A stretch of 64,000 nt of DNA from Pseudomonas sp. FEN (GTDB taxonomy: Bacteria > Pseudomonadota > Gammaproteobacteria > Pseudomonadales > Pseudomonadaceae), in contig NZ_CAJFDC010000033.1 of NCBI RefSeq assembly GCF_904067045.1, positions 62,001-126,000 on the forward strand, read 5' to 3'. The notes under the pieces were generated by a model. The model was given only the letters and a program-made list of their open reading frames with translations, ran no database searches and was not told the DNA's origin. The position numbers and the translations under genes were made by a program. Every line of letters starts with the position of its first letter. Positions within the stretch are counted from its first letter, which is position 1. Shown here piece by piece: positions 35,379-44,143 of the stretch.

Positions 35379-37775
35379 ATGAAGACAACCATCGAATTGC
35401 CTCTCCTGCCATTGCGCGATGTCGTGGTGTATCCGCACATGGTTATCCCGCTGTTCGTGGGGCGCGAGAAATCTATCGAAGCCCTCGAGGCAGCGATGAC
35501 GGGCGACAAGCAGATCCTGCTGCTGGCCCAACGTAATCCTGCCGATGATGACCCGGGCGAAGATGCGCTGTATCGCGTAGGTACAGTCGCTACCGTATTG
35601 CAATTGCTCAAATTGCCTGATGGCACCGTCAAGGTGCTGGTTGAAGGCGAGCAGCGCGGCACCGTGGAGCGTTTCAGTGAGGTCGATGGCTATTGCCGCG
35701 CCGAAGTGGCGCTGATCGACGAGGCCGATGCGCCGGACCGTGAGTCCGAAGTCTTTGTCCGCAGCCTGCTGGCACAGTTCGAGCAGTACGTGCAGTTGGG
35801 CAAGAAAGTCCCGGCTGAAGTGCTGTCTTCGTTGAACAGCATCGATGAGCCGAGCCGCCTGGTCGATACCATGGCCGCCCATATGGCCCTGAAGATCGAG
35901 CAGAAGCAGGAAATCCTCGAAATCGTCGATTTGTCGGCCCGTGTCGAACACGTGCTGGCCTTGCTGGATGCCGAAATCGACCTGCTGCAGGTCGAGAAAC
36001 GTATCCGTGGCCGCGTCAAGAAGCAGATGGAGCGCAGCCAGCGCGAGTACTACCTGAATGAGCAAATGAAAGCCATTCAGAAGGAGTTGGGCGACAGCGA
36101 CGAAGGTCATAACGAAGTCGAGGAGCTGAAAAAGCGCATCGACGCCGCCGGTCTGCCGAAAGATGCCCTGACCAAGGCCTTGGCCGAATTGAACAAGCTC
36201 AAGCAGATGTCGCCGATGTCCGCCGAGGCGACCGTGGTGCGTACCTACCTCGACTGGTTGGTGCAAGTGCCGTGGAAGGCCCAGAGCAAGGTGCGCCTGG
36301 ACCTGGCACGGGCTGAGGACATTCTTGACGCGGACCATTACGGTCTGGACGAAGTCAAGGAGCGAATCCTCGAATACCTCGCCGTGCAGAAGCGCGTGAA
36401 GAAAATTCGCGGTCCGGTACTGTGCTTGGTCGGACCTCCTGGCGTGGGTAAAACTTCCCTGGCTGAGTCGATTGCTCACGCGACCAATCGAAAATTTGTA
36501 CGGATGGCCCTTGGTGGCGTGCGTGACGAAGCGGAAATTCGTGGCCATCGGCGGACTTACATCGGTTCGATGCCAGGAAGATTGATACAAAAAATGACAA
36601 AGGTTGGCGTGCGCAACCCGCTGTTCCTGCTTGACGAAATCGACAAGATGGGCAGCGACATGCGTGGCGATCCGGCCTCGGCGTTGCTTGAGGTGCTGGA
36701 CCCGGAACAGAACCACAATTTCAACGACCACTACCTGGAAGTTGACTACGACCTGTCCGATGTCATGTTCCTCTGCACCTCCAACTCGATGAACATCCCG
36801 CCAGCGCTGCTGGACCGGATGGAAGTGATCCGCCTGCCGGGTTACACCGAGGACGAGAAGATCAATATCGCCACCAAGTACCTGTCGCCCAAGCAGATTC
36901 AGGCCAACGGCCTGAAAAAAGGCGAGCTGGAATTCGAGGTCGAGGCGATTCGCGACATCATCCGCTACTACACCCGCGAAGCCGGTGTGCGTGGGTTGGA
37001 GCGGCAAATTGCCAAGGTCTGCCGCAAGGCGGTGAAAGAGCATGCCCTGGAAAAACGCTTTTCGGTCAAAGTCACGGCCGACCTGCTGGAGCATTTCCTC
37101 GGGGTGCGCAAATTCCGCTACGGCCTGGCCGAGCAGCAGGATCAGATCGGTCAGGTCACGGGCCTGGCCTGGACCCAGGTCGGTGGCGAGTTGTTGACCA
37201 TCGAAGCCGCCGTGGTGCCGGGCAAGGGCCAGTTGATCAAGACCGGTTCCCTGGGCGATGTCATGGTCGAGTCGATCACCGCCGCGTTGACCGTGGTGCG
37301 CAGTCGCGCCAAGAGCCTGGGCATTCCCCTGGACTTCCATGAGAAGCGCGACACCCATATCCATATGCCGGAAGGGGCGACCCCCAAGGACGGCCCCAGC
37401 GCTGGCGTAGGCATGTGTACAGCCCTGGTGTCAGCCTTGACTGGCATTCCTGTGCGCGCCGACGTAGCCATGACCGGTGAAATTACCTTGCGCGGTCAGG
37501 TGCTGGCCATTGGTGGTCTGAAGGAGAAACTGCTGGCGGCACATCGCGGCGGGATCAAGACGGTAATCATTCCGGAGGAGAATGTGCGCGATCTGAAGGA
37601 AATTCCTGACAATATCAAGCAGGATCTTCAGATTAAACCGGTTAAATGGATTGACGAGGTCCTGCAAATTGCGCTGCAATACGCGCCGGAGCCCTTGCCA
37701 GATGTGGTTCCGGAGATCGTTGCCAAGGATGAGAAGCGCGACTCCGATTCCAAGGAAAGAATCAGCACGCATTAA
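35379..37775 (+). CDS. lon: ATP-dependent protease Lon
   Basis: A 798-residue AAA+ serine protease that removes misfolded and selected regulatory proteins. The N-terminal substrate-binding LAN domain runs to about residue 200 (LPLLPLRDVVVYPHMVIPLF). The AAA+ module has Walker A VGPPGVGKTSLAES and Walker B FLLDEIDKMGSD. The protease domain has the catalytic Ser in PKDGPSAGVGMCTALVSAL and the Lys in LKEKLLAAHRGG. ATG 35379 aligns with other Lon proteins; the open frame back to 35295 crosses the promoter. It precedes hupB, as in many gamma-proteobacteria. Confidence 0.98.
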   Translation: MKTTIELPLLPLRDVVVYPHMVIPLFVGREKSIEALEAAMTGDKQILLLAQRNPADDDPGEDALYRVGTVATVLQLLKLPDGTVKVLVEGEQRGTVERFSEVDGYCRAEVALIDEADAPDRESEVFVRSLLAQFEQYVQLGKKVPAEVLSSLNSIDEPSRLVDTMAAHMALKIEQKQEILEIVDLSARVEHVLALLDAEIDLLQVEKRIRGRVKKQMERSQREYYLNEQMKAIQKELGDSDEGHNEVEELKKRIDAAGLPKDALTKALAELNKLKQMSPMSAEATVVRTYLDWLVQVPWKAQSKVRLDLARAEDILDADHYGLDEVKERILEYLAVQKRVKKIRGPVLCLVGPPGVGKTSLAESIAHATNRKFVRMALGGVRDEAEIRGHRRTYIGSMPGRLIQKMTKVGVRNPLFLLDEIDKMGSDMRGDPASALLEVLDPEQNHNFNDHYLEVDYDLSDVMFLCTSNSMNIPPALLDRMEVIRLPGYTEDEKINIATKYLSPKQIQANGLKKGELEFEVEAIRDIIRYYTREAGVRGLERQIAKVCRKAVKEHALEKRFSVKVTADLLEHFLGVRKFRYGLAEQQDQIGQVTGLAWTQVGGELLTIEAAVVPGKGQLIKTGSLGDVMVESITAALTVVRSRAKSLGIPLDFHEKRDTHIHMPEGATPKDGPSAGVGMCTALVSALTGIPVRADVAMTGEITLRGQVLAIGGLKEKLLAAHRGGIKTVIIPEENVRDLKEIPDNIKQDLQIKPVKWIDEVLQIALQYAPEPLPDVVPEIVAKDEKRDSDSKERISTH

Positions 37776-37924
37776 GTACGATTCAAGCCTGGGTGGCTTC
37801 CTTGACAGCTTTTTAGAGCCCTTGTTATAAAGCGGCTCTTAAGTGTCTGTAGGCCATTCAGCACAGGTTTAGCTTTCACCCAAAAAACTTAGAAATATAC
37901 TCAATAGATATAAGGGGACTTAGA

Positions 37925-38197
37925 GTGAACAAGTCGGAACTGATTGATGCTATCGCTGCATCCGCTGATATCCCGAAAGCTGCTGCCGGCCGTGCGCTGG
38001 ACGCAGTCATCGAATCCGTCACTGGCGCTCTGAAGGCTGGCGACTCCGTTGTACTGGTAGGTTTCGGCACCTTCTCCGTGACCGATCGTCCTGCTCGCAT
38101 CGGTCGTAACCCTCAGACCGGTAAGACGCTGGAAATCGCTGCAGCCAAAAAACCAGGTTTCAAAGCCGGTAAAGCACTGAAAGAAGCTGTCAACTGA
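37925..38197 (+). CDS. hupB: DNA-binding protein HU-beta
   Basis: A 90-residue nucleoid protein that bends DNA as a dimer. It shows the family sequence MNKSELIDAIAASADIPKA, the arm region RPARIGRNPQTGKTLEI and the closing KPGFKAGKALKEAVN. The start codon is GTG after a strong AGGGGACT ribosome site. TATACT at 37896-37901 is a good -10 box, giving a short leader; the -35 match (CTTTCA or TTTCAC) is weak. Confidence 0.98.
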   Translation: MNKSELIDAIAASADIPKAAAGRALDAVIESVTGALKAGDSVVLVGFGTFSVTDRPARIGRNPQTGKTLEIAAAKKPGFKAGKALKEAVN

Positions 38198-38241
38198 CAG
38201 TCGTTCAAGCCTTTGCCTATCCGGGTCGGGTTCTTGCCTGA

Positions 38242-38342
38242 TCTGGCCGCGGAGCGGTGAAGCGGTCGGCCATGGTCCTTTCACTGGGCCGGTCTGACAC
38301 GCCGAGGGACGCGTATTCGAGCCCTCATCCGCTCCGCCAGTT
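38242..38342 (+). ncRNA. Structured intergenic segment with long stem (possible RNA element or decayed tRNA)
   Basis: Between hupB and ppiD, GCGGAGCGG (38248-38256) is exactly complementary to CCGCTCCGC (38329-38337), and the pairing continues outward and inward with small bulges (CTGGC...GCCAG; GTGA...TCAT). The segment between has further pairs (GGTCGGCC, GGGCCGGTC) and a TTCGAGC followed by CCA near its 3' side, giving a tRNA-like look without a proper T-stem or anticodon arm. It is an unproven RNA; it may simply be the hupB 3' UTR. Confidence 0.3.
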
Positions 38343-38347
38343 ACGAG

Positions 38348-38376
38348 AAGGCGCATCCTCGGATGCGCCTTTCTTC
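38348..38376 (+). terminator. Intrinsic terminator downstream of hupB
   Basis: AAGGCGCATCC, loop TC and GGATGCGCCTT followed by TCTTCT form a strong hairpin 150 bases after the hupB stop and 65 bases before ppiD. Confidence 0.8.
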
Positions 38377-38440
38377 TATCCGGATTCTACCCACGCTCCA
38401 CGGTTGCCCACATTGAAGTTCAACCGTTTCTGGGGGACGC

Positions 38441-40300
38441 ATGCTGCAAAATATCAGGGACAATTCACAAGGCTGGATTGCCAAGACCATCATCGGAGTC
38501 ATCGTCGCATTGATGGCGCTGACCGGTTTCGATGCCATTTTCAGGGCTACCTCCACCAGCCAGGATGCGGCAAAGGTCAACGGTGACGAGATCACCCAGA
38601 CCGAGCTGAGCCAGGCGGTCGACATGCAACGTCGTCAACTCATGCAACAGTTGGGCAAGGATTTCGACGCCTCGTTGCTGGATGAGAAAATGCTGCGCGA
38701 ATCCGCCCTCAAGGGGCTGATCGACCGCAAGCTGCTGCTTCAGGGGGCCGAGAAGTCGAAGTTTGCCTTCTCCGAGGGCGCTCTGGACCAGGTTATCCTG
38801 CAAACCCCTGAGTTCCAGGTGGACGGCAAGTTCAGCTCCGATCGTTTCGACCAGGTGATTCGCCAACTGGGCTACGGTCGCCTGCAATTCCGCCAGATGC
38901 TGGCCCAGGAAATGCTGATCGGCCAGATCCGTGCCGGTCTGGCGGGTAGCGGTTTCGTCACTGATGCCCAGGTGCTGGCCTTTGCCCGTCTGGAAAAACA
39001 GACCCGTGATTTCGCCTCGCTGAATGTCTCGATCGATCCATCGGCGGTCAAGCTGACCGATGACGAGGTCAAGGCGCACTACGACAAGCACGCCAAGGAG
39101 TTCATGACGCCGGACCAGGTGGTTATCGATTACCTGGAGCTGAAGAAGTCCTCGTTCTTCGATCAGGTCAGCGTCAAGGATGAAGACCTGCAGGCGCTGT
39201 ATCAGAAAGAAACCGCGAATCTCGCCGAGCAGCGGCGGGCGGCGCACATTCTGATTGAAGTGAATGACAAGGTGAGCGACGCCCAGGCCAAGGCGAAGAT
39301 CGAAGAGATCCAGCAGCGTCTGGCCAAGGGTGAGCATTTCGATGTCCTGGCGAAGGAGCTCTCCCAGGATCCAGGCTCGGCCAGCCATGGCGGCGACCTC
39401 GGCTTCGCCGGTCCCGGTGTTTATGATCCGGCCTTTGAAAAGGCGCTGTATGCCTTGACCAAGGACCAGGTGTCGGGTCCGGTGCGCAGCGAGTTCGGTT
39501 ATCACCTGATCAAGCTGTTGGGCGTCGAGGCACCACAGGTGCCGAGCTTCGCCAGCCTGAAGGACAAGCTGACCCGCGAGCTGAAAACCCAGCAGGTGGA
39601 GCAGCGTTTCGTCGAGGCGAGCAAGCAGCTCGAGGACGCTTCGTTCGAAGCCTCCGACCTGGCCCAGCCGGCCCAGGACCTGAACCTGAAGGTGCATACC
39701 TCCGCGCCGTTCGGTCGTGAAGGCGGTGAAGGTGTAGCGGCGAACCGTGCCGTGGTGACCGCGGCATTCAGTCCGGAAGTGCTGGATGAAGGTGCCAACA
39801 GCAGCGCCATCGAGCTGGATCCGGATACCGTGATCGTGTTGCGTGCCAAGGAACACCACAAGCCTGAGCAGTTGCCGTTGGCCAGCGTGGATGCGGCGAT
39901 TCGCAAGCAATTGACCAAGGAGCACGCCACGGCCGCGGCCAAGGTCAAGGCTGAGCAACTGATCGCCAACCTGCGTGAAGGCAAGGCGCTGCCGGCCGGC
40001 CAGACCTGGAAAACCCAGGAAGCCGTCACCCGTGGCCAGGAAGGTATCGATCCGGCGGTGCTGCAAGCACTGTTCCGCATGCCCAAGCCTGAAGCCAAGG
40101 ACAAGCCGACCTTCAGCACCGTGACCCTGGCCGATGGTAGCCTGGTGCTCGTGCGCTTGAACGGCGTGAACGAGGGCGCGGCACCCAGCGAAGAAGAGAA
40201 GGCGTCCTATCGTCGCTTCCTCGCGTCCCGTGCCGGTCAGCAGGACTTCGCGGCGTACCGCAAGCAGTTGGAAAGCCAGGCGGACATCAAGCGCTTCTGA
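38441..40300 (+). CDS. ppiD: Inner-membrane-anchored periplasmic chaperone PpiD
   Basis: A 619-residue SurA-like chaperone held by one N-terminal helix (residues about 12-33, WIAKTIIGVIVALMALTGF) with the rest in the periplasm near the Sec translocon. The chaperone core around residues 40-220 includes KVNGDEITQTELSQAVDMQR. One parvulin domain spans about 265-357 (RRAAHILIEVNDKVSD, HGGDLGFAGPGVYDPAFEKA, VRSEFGYHLIKL). A long C-terminal half completes the protein. It follows hupB with a terminator between them, so it has its own promoter, and ends at a bidirectional terminator. Confidence 0.96.
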   Translation: MLQNIRDNSQGWIAKTIIGVIVALMALTGFDAIFRATSTSQDAAKVNGDEITQTELSQAVDMQRRQLMQQLGKDFDASLLDEKMLRESALKGLIDRKLLLQGAEKSKFAFSEGALDQVILQTPEFQVDGKFSSDRFDQVIRQLGYGRLQFRQMLAQEMLIGQIRAGLAGSGFVTDAQVLAFARLEKQTRDFASLNVSIDPSAVKLTDDEVKAHYDKHAKEFMTPDQVVIDYLELKKSSFFDQVSVKDEDLQALYQKETANLAEQRRAAHILIEVNDKVSDAQAKAKIEEIQQRLAKGEHFDVLAKELSQDPGSASHGGDLGFAGPGVYDPAFEKALYALTKDQVSGPVRSEFGYHLIKLLGVEAPQVPSFASLKDKLTRELKTQQVEQRFVEASKQLEDASFEASDLAQPAQDLNLKVHTSAPFGREGGEGVAANRAVVTAAFSPEVLDEGANSSAIELDPDTVIVLRAKEHHKPEQLPLASVDAAIRKQLTKEHATAAAKVKAEQLIANLREGKALPAGQTWKTQEAVTRGQEGIDPAVLQALFRMPKPEAKDKPTFSTVTLADGSLVLVRLNGVNEGAAPSEEEKASYRRFLASRAGQQDFAAYRKQLESQADIKRF

Positions 40301-40320
40301 AGCGGTTGATTCAGTCAGCC

Positions 40321-40369
40321 CGCACCATAAAAAAAGACCGCTCATTGAGCGGTCTTTTTTTATGGTGCG
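40321..40369. terminator. Near-perfect bidirectional terminator between ppiD and yejF
   Basis: Two 24-base arms (40321-40344 and 40346-40369) are exact complements around a single central T. The inner stem AGACCGCTCA/TGAGCGGTCT is flanked by A7 and T7 runs, and outer bases CGCACCAT/ATGGTGCG extend the pairing. It can end both convergent transcripts. Confidence 0.92.
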
Positions 40370-40432
40370 CCAGGCATGCTGCTGTTCGGTCGACCGTGCT
40401 GGCGAGTCGGATGACTTGGAGGTGAAAGTCCG

Positions 40433-42046
40433 CTACAGGGGATCCGTCTCGGGGACGAGGAATGCCGCCTCCAGCAACTGTTTTGTATAGGGGTGTTGCG
40501 GCGCGGCAAAGATCTCCCTGGCATCACCTTGCTCGACGGCCTTGCCATGCTTGACCACCATCAGTTGGTGACTCAGCGCCTTGACCACTGCCAGATCGTG
40601 GCTGATGAACAGATAGGTCAGGTTGTACTTGATCTGCAGCGAGCGCAGCAATTCGACGACCTGGCGCTGCACCGTGCGGTCGAGGGCCGAAGTCGGCTCG
40701 TCAAGCAGGATCAGCGCTGGCTTGAGCACCAGCGCGCGGGCGATGGCGATGCGCTGGCGTTGTCCGCCGGAGAACTCGTGGGGGTAGCGGTTGCGGCTCT
40801 CCGGGTCCAGGCCGACCTCCTTCAGGGCCGCGATGATCGCGGCTTCCTGCTCCTGCTCGTTGCCGATCTTATGGATGCGCAGACCTTCGCCGACAATCTG
40901 GCTGATGCACATGCGCGGGCTGAGGCTGCCGAACGGGTCCTGGAACACCACCTGCATTTCCCGGCGCAGCGGCCGTACCTGTTGCTGGGACAGGCAGCTC
41001 AACGATTGGCCTTCGAAACGGATATCGCCCTGGCTGCCGATCAGTCGCAGGATCGCCAGCCCGAGGGTGGATTTGCCGGAACCGCTTTCGCCGACAATAC
41101 CCAGGGTCTGACCCCGGGGCAGGCTGAAGTGGATGCCGTCCACGGCCTTCACGTGGTCCACGGTGCTGCGCAGCAGGCCTTTCTTGATCGGGAACCAGAC
41201 CTTGAGGTCGTCGACCTCCAGCAGCGGCTCACCGACCTTGGTGAGGGCCGGTTCGCCACGCGGTTCGGCGCTGAGCAGTTCGCAGGTGTAGGGGTGTTGC
41301 GGGGCCCGGAACAGGGCTTCGCAGTCGGCCTGTTCGACGATCCGACCGCGCTGCATGACGCACACGCGGTGGGCGATCCGGCTGACCAGGTTGAGGTCGT
41401 GGCTGATCAGCAGCAGGGCCATGCCCAGGCGTGCCTGCAACTCCTTGAGCAATTCGAGGATTTTCAGTTGCACCGTCACATCCAGGGCGGTAGTCGGTTC
41501 GTCGGCGATCAGCAGTTCCGGTTCGTTGGCCAGGGCCATGGCGATCATCACGCGTTGGCGCTGGCCGCCCGAGAGCTCGTGGGGGAGGGCCTTGAGGCGC
41601 TTGTGCGGCTCGGCGATGCCTACCAGCTCCAGCAGCTCCAGGGTGCGCCGCGTAGCGACCTTGCCGGTCAGGCCCTTGTGGATGCCAAGCACTTCGTTGA
41701 TCTGCTTTTCGATGGAGTGCAGCGGGTTCAGCGAGGTCATCGGCTCCTGGAAGATCATCGCGATGCGGTTGCCGCGGATGTGGCGAATGGTCTTCTCGTT
41801 GAGGGTCAGCAGGTCCTGCCCGGAATACTGGATCGTCCCGCTGGGGTGATGGGCCAGCGGGTAGGGCAGCAGGCGCAGGATCGAGTGCGCGGTGACCGAT
41901 TTGCCCGAACCGCTTTCGCCGACCAGGGCCAGGGTTTCGCCACGGCGGATATCGAAGCTGACGTTTTCCACCACCCGCTGGCGTTGCTCGCCGACCACGA
42001 ATTCCACCGCGAGGTCGCGCACTTCGATCAGATTGTCCTGATTCAT
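40433..42046 (-). CDS. yejF: Peptide ABC transporter ATPase, two fused ATPase domains (YejF)
   Basis: A 537-residue protein with two complete ABC ATPase domains (about 5-265 and 280-535) that powers uptake of peptides through YejB-YejE. Walker A occurs twice as LVGESGSGKS and IVGESGSGKST. The signatures are ELSGGQRQRVMIAMAL and EFSGGQRQRIAIARAL, and Walker B reads LLIADEPTTALD and LILLDEPTSALD. ATG 42046 is one base after the yejE stop codon, so the two are translated together. It is the last gene of a five-gene minus-strand operon. Confidence 0.95.
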   Translation of the reverse strand: MNQDNLIEVRDLAVEFVVGEQRQRVVENVSFDIRRGETLALVGESGSGKSVTAHSILRLLPYPLAHHPSGTIQYSGQDLLTLNEKTIRHIRGNRIAMIFQEPMTSLNPLHSIEKQINEVLGIHKGLTGKVATRRTLELLELVGIAEPHKRLKALPHELSGGQRQRVMIAMALANEPELLIADEPTTALDVTVQLKILELLKELQARLGMALLLISHDLNLVSRIAHRVCVMQRGRIVEQADCEALFRAPQHPYTCELLSAEPRGEPALTKVGEPLLEVDDLKVWFPIKKGLLRSTVDHVKAVDGIHFSLPRGQTLGIVGESGSGKSTLGLAILRLIGSQGDIRFEGQSLSCLSQQQVRPLRREMQVVFQDPFGSLSPRMCISQIVGEGLRIHKIGNEQEQEAAIIAALKEVGLDPESRNRYPHEFSGGQRQRIAIARALVLKPALILLDEPTSALDRTVQRQVVELLRSLQIKYNLTYLFISHDLAVVKALSHQLMVVKHGKAVEQGDAREIFAAPQHPYTKQLLEAAFLVPETDPL

Positions 42047-42047
42047 C

Positions 42048-43067
42048 TTACTTCCTCGGGTCGAAGGCATCGCGAGCGGACTCGCCGATAAACACCAGCA
42101 GGCTGAGCATCAAGGCCAGCACGGCGAACGCGCTCATGCCCAGCCAGGGCGCCTGCAGGTTGGATTTGCCCTGGGCCACCAGTTCGCCCAGGGACGGCGA
42201 GCCCGCCGGCAGGCCGAAGCCGAGGAAGTCCAGGGCGGTCAGGGTGCCGATGGCGCCGGTGAGGATGAACGGCATGAAGGTCATGGTCGAGACCATGGCG
42301 TTGGGCAGGATATGGCGGAACATGATCGCGCCGTTCTGCATGCCCAGGGCCCGGGCCGCGCGCACATATTCCAGGTTGCGCCCACGGAGGAACTCGGCGC
42401 GCACCACATCCACCAGGCTCATCCAGGAAAACAGCAGCATGATCCCCAGCAGCCACCAGAAGTTCGGCTGGACGAAGCTGGCGAGGATGATCAGCAGATA
42501 GAGCACCGGCAGTCCGGACCAGATCTCCAGGAAGCGCTGGCCGGCCAAGTCGACCCAGCCGCCATAGAAGCCCTGCAATGCGCCGGCGATAACCCCGATG
42601 ATGGAGCTGAGCACGGTGAGGGTCAGGGCGAACAGCACCGAGATGCGGAAGCCGTAGATCACCCGGGCGAGCACGTCGCGACCCTGGTCGTCGGTGCCGA
42701 GCAGATTGACCATCGACGGCGGCGCCGGGGCCGGGACACGCAAGTCGTAGTTGATGCTTTGATAGCTGAATGGAATCGGCGCCCACAGGGTCCAGGCGTC
42801 CTTGGCCTTGAGCAGTTCACGGATGTAGGGGCTCTTGTAGTTGGCTTCCAGCGGAAATTCGCCACCGAAGGTGGTTTCCGGATAACGCTTGAGGGCCGGG
42901 AAATACCAGCCGCCGTCGTAGTGCACGAGCAGCGGCTTGTCGTTGGCGATCAGTTCGGCACCCAGGCTCAGGACGAACAGCACCAGGAATAGCCACAGCG
43001 ACCACCAGCCGCGCTTGTTGGCCTTGAAGCGCGCGAAACGTCGGCGATTGAGGGGGGATAACTGCAT
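42048..43067 (-). CDS. yejE: Peptide ABC transporter permease (YejE)
   Basis: A 339-residue inner membrane permease of the DppC class. A helix near residues 22-45 (WWSLWLFLVLFVLSLGAELI) is followed by a periplasmic stretch with FGGEFPLEANYKSPYI, which marks the YejE subfamily. The core permease fold has the EAA-type loop VRAARALGMQNGAIMFRHIL, where the ATPase docks, and LLGTDDQGRDVLARVIYG. It lies one base from yejB and yejF, in one operon. Confidence 0.95.
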   Translation of the reverse strand: MQLSPLNRRRFARFKANKRGWWSLWLFLVLFVLSLGAELIANDKPLLVHYDGGWYFPALKRYPETTFGGEFPLEANYKSPYIRELLKAKDAWTLWAPIPFSYQSINYDLRVPAPAPPSMVNLLGTDDQGRDVLARVIYGFRISVLFALTLTVLSSIIGVIAGALQGFYGGWVDLAGQRFLEIWSGLPVLYLLIILASFVQPNFWWLLGIMLLFSWMSLVDVVRAEFLRGRNLEYVRAARALGMQNGAIMFRHILPNAMVSTMTFMPFILTGAIGTLTALDFLGFGLPAGSPSLGELVAQGKSNLQAPWLGMSAFAVLALMLSLLVFIGESARDAFDPRK

Positions 43068-43068
43068 C

Positions 43069-44142
43069 TCAATGCTCCCGATGTTCGAAGTCGATCCGTG
43101 GATCGACCAGGGTGTAGGTGATGTCGCCGATCAGTTTCACCACCAGCCCCAGCAGGGTGAAGATGAACAGGGTGCCGAAGACGATCGGGTAATCGCGATT
43201 GATCGCTGCTTCGAAACTCATCAGGCCCAGGCCGTCGAGGGAGAAGATCACTTCCACCAGCAGGGAGCCGGTGAAGAAGATACCGATGAAGGCCGAGGGA
43301 AAGCCGGCGATGACCAGCAGCATCGCATTGCGGAATACGTGGCCGTAGAGCACGCGGTGCTGCGTCAGGCCCTTGGCCTTGGCGGTGATCACATACTGCT
43401 TGTTGATTTCATCGAGAAAGCTGTTCTTGGTCAGCAGGGTCATGGTGGCAAAGTTGCCGATGACCAGGGCGGTGACCGGCAGCGCCAGGTGCCAGAAGTA
43501 GTCGAGGACCTTGCCGCCGAGGCTCAACTGCTCGAAATTGTTCGAGGTCAGGCCGCGCAAGGGGAACCAGTTCAGGTAGCTGCCACCGGCAAACACCACG
43601 ATCAGCAGGATCGCGAACAGGAACGCCGGAATCGCATAGCCGATGATGATCGCCGAGCTGGTCCAGACATCGAAATGACTGCCGTGGCGGGTGGCCTTGG
43701 CGATGCCCAGGGGGATGGAGACCAGGTACATGATCAGGGTGCTCCAGAGCCCGAGGGAAATCGACACCGGCATTTTTTCCTTGATCAGATCGACGACCTT
43801 GGCATCGCGAAAGAAGCTGTCGCCGAAGTCCAGGGTCGCGTAGTTCTTGATCATGATCCACAGACGTTCCGGCGCCGGTTTGTCGAAACCGTACATGTGC
43901 TCGATCTCCTTGATCAGGGCCGGGTCCAGACCCTGGGCGCCGCGATAGCTGGAACCGGCCACCGAGACTTCGGCACCGCCGCCGGCGATCCGGCTGGTAG
44001 CGCCTTCGAAACCCTCGATCTTGGCGATCATCTGCTCCACCGGGCCGCCGGGCGCGGCCTGGATGATCACGAAGTTGATCAGCAGGATGCCGAACAGGGT
44101 CGGGATGATCAGCAGCAGTCGGCGAAAAATATAGGCCAGCAT
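43069..44142 (-). CDS. yejB: Peptide ABC transporter permease (YejB)
   Basis: A 357-residue inner membrane permease of the DppB class. It starts with the typical MLAYIFRRLLLIIPTLFGIL helix, then a periplasmic loop (FVIIQAAPGGPVEQMIAKIE) longer than in DppB, as in YejB. The EAA-type loop is VITAKAKGLTQHRVLYGHVF. It pairs with YejE to form the channel. Both flanking genes are one base away. Confidence 0.95.
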   Translation of the reverse strand: MLAYIFRRLLLIIPTLFGILLINFVIIQAAPGGPVEQMIAKIEGFEGATSRIAGGGAEVSVAGSSYRGAQGLDPALIKEIEHMYGFDKPAPERLWIMIKNYATLDFGDSFFRDAKVVDLIKEKMPVSISLGLWSTLIMYLVSIPLGIAKATRHGSHFDVWTSSAIIIGYAIPAFLFAILLIVVFAGGSYLNWFPLRGLTSNNFEQLSLGGKVLDYFWHLALPVTALVIGNFATMTLLTKNSFLDEINKQYVITAKAKGLTQHRVLYGHVFRNAMLLVIAGFPSAFIGIFFTGSLLVEVIFSLDGLGLMSFEAAINRDYPIVFGTLFIFTLLGLVVKLIGDITYTLVDPRIDFEHREH

Positions 44143-44143
44143 C

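Noticed and set aside
38248..38340. A complete tRNA gene between hupB and ppiD.
   Set aside because: The acceptor-like arms and TTCGAGC are suggestive, but there is no valid T-stem or anticodon arm. It is reported only as a structured segment.
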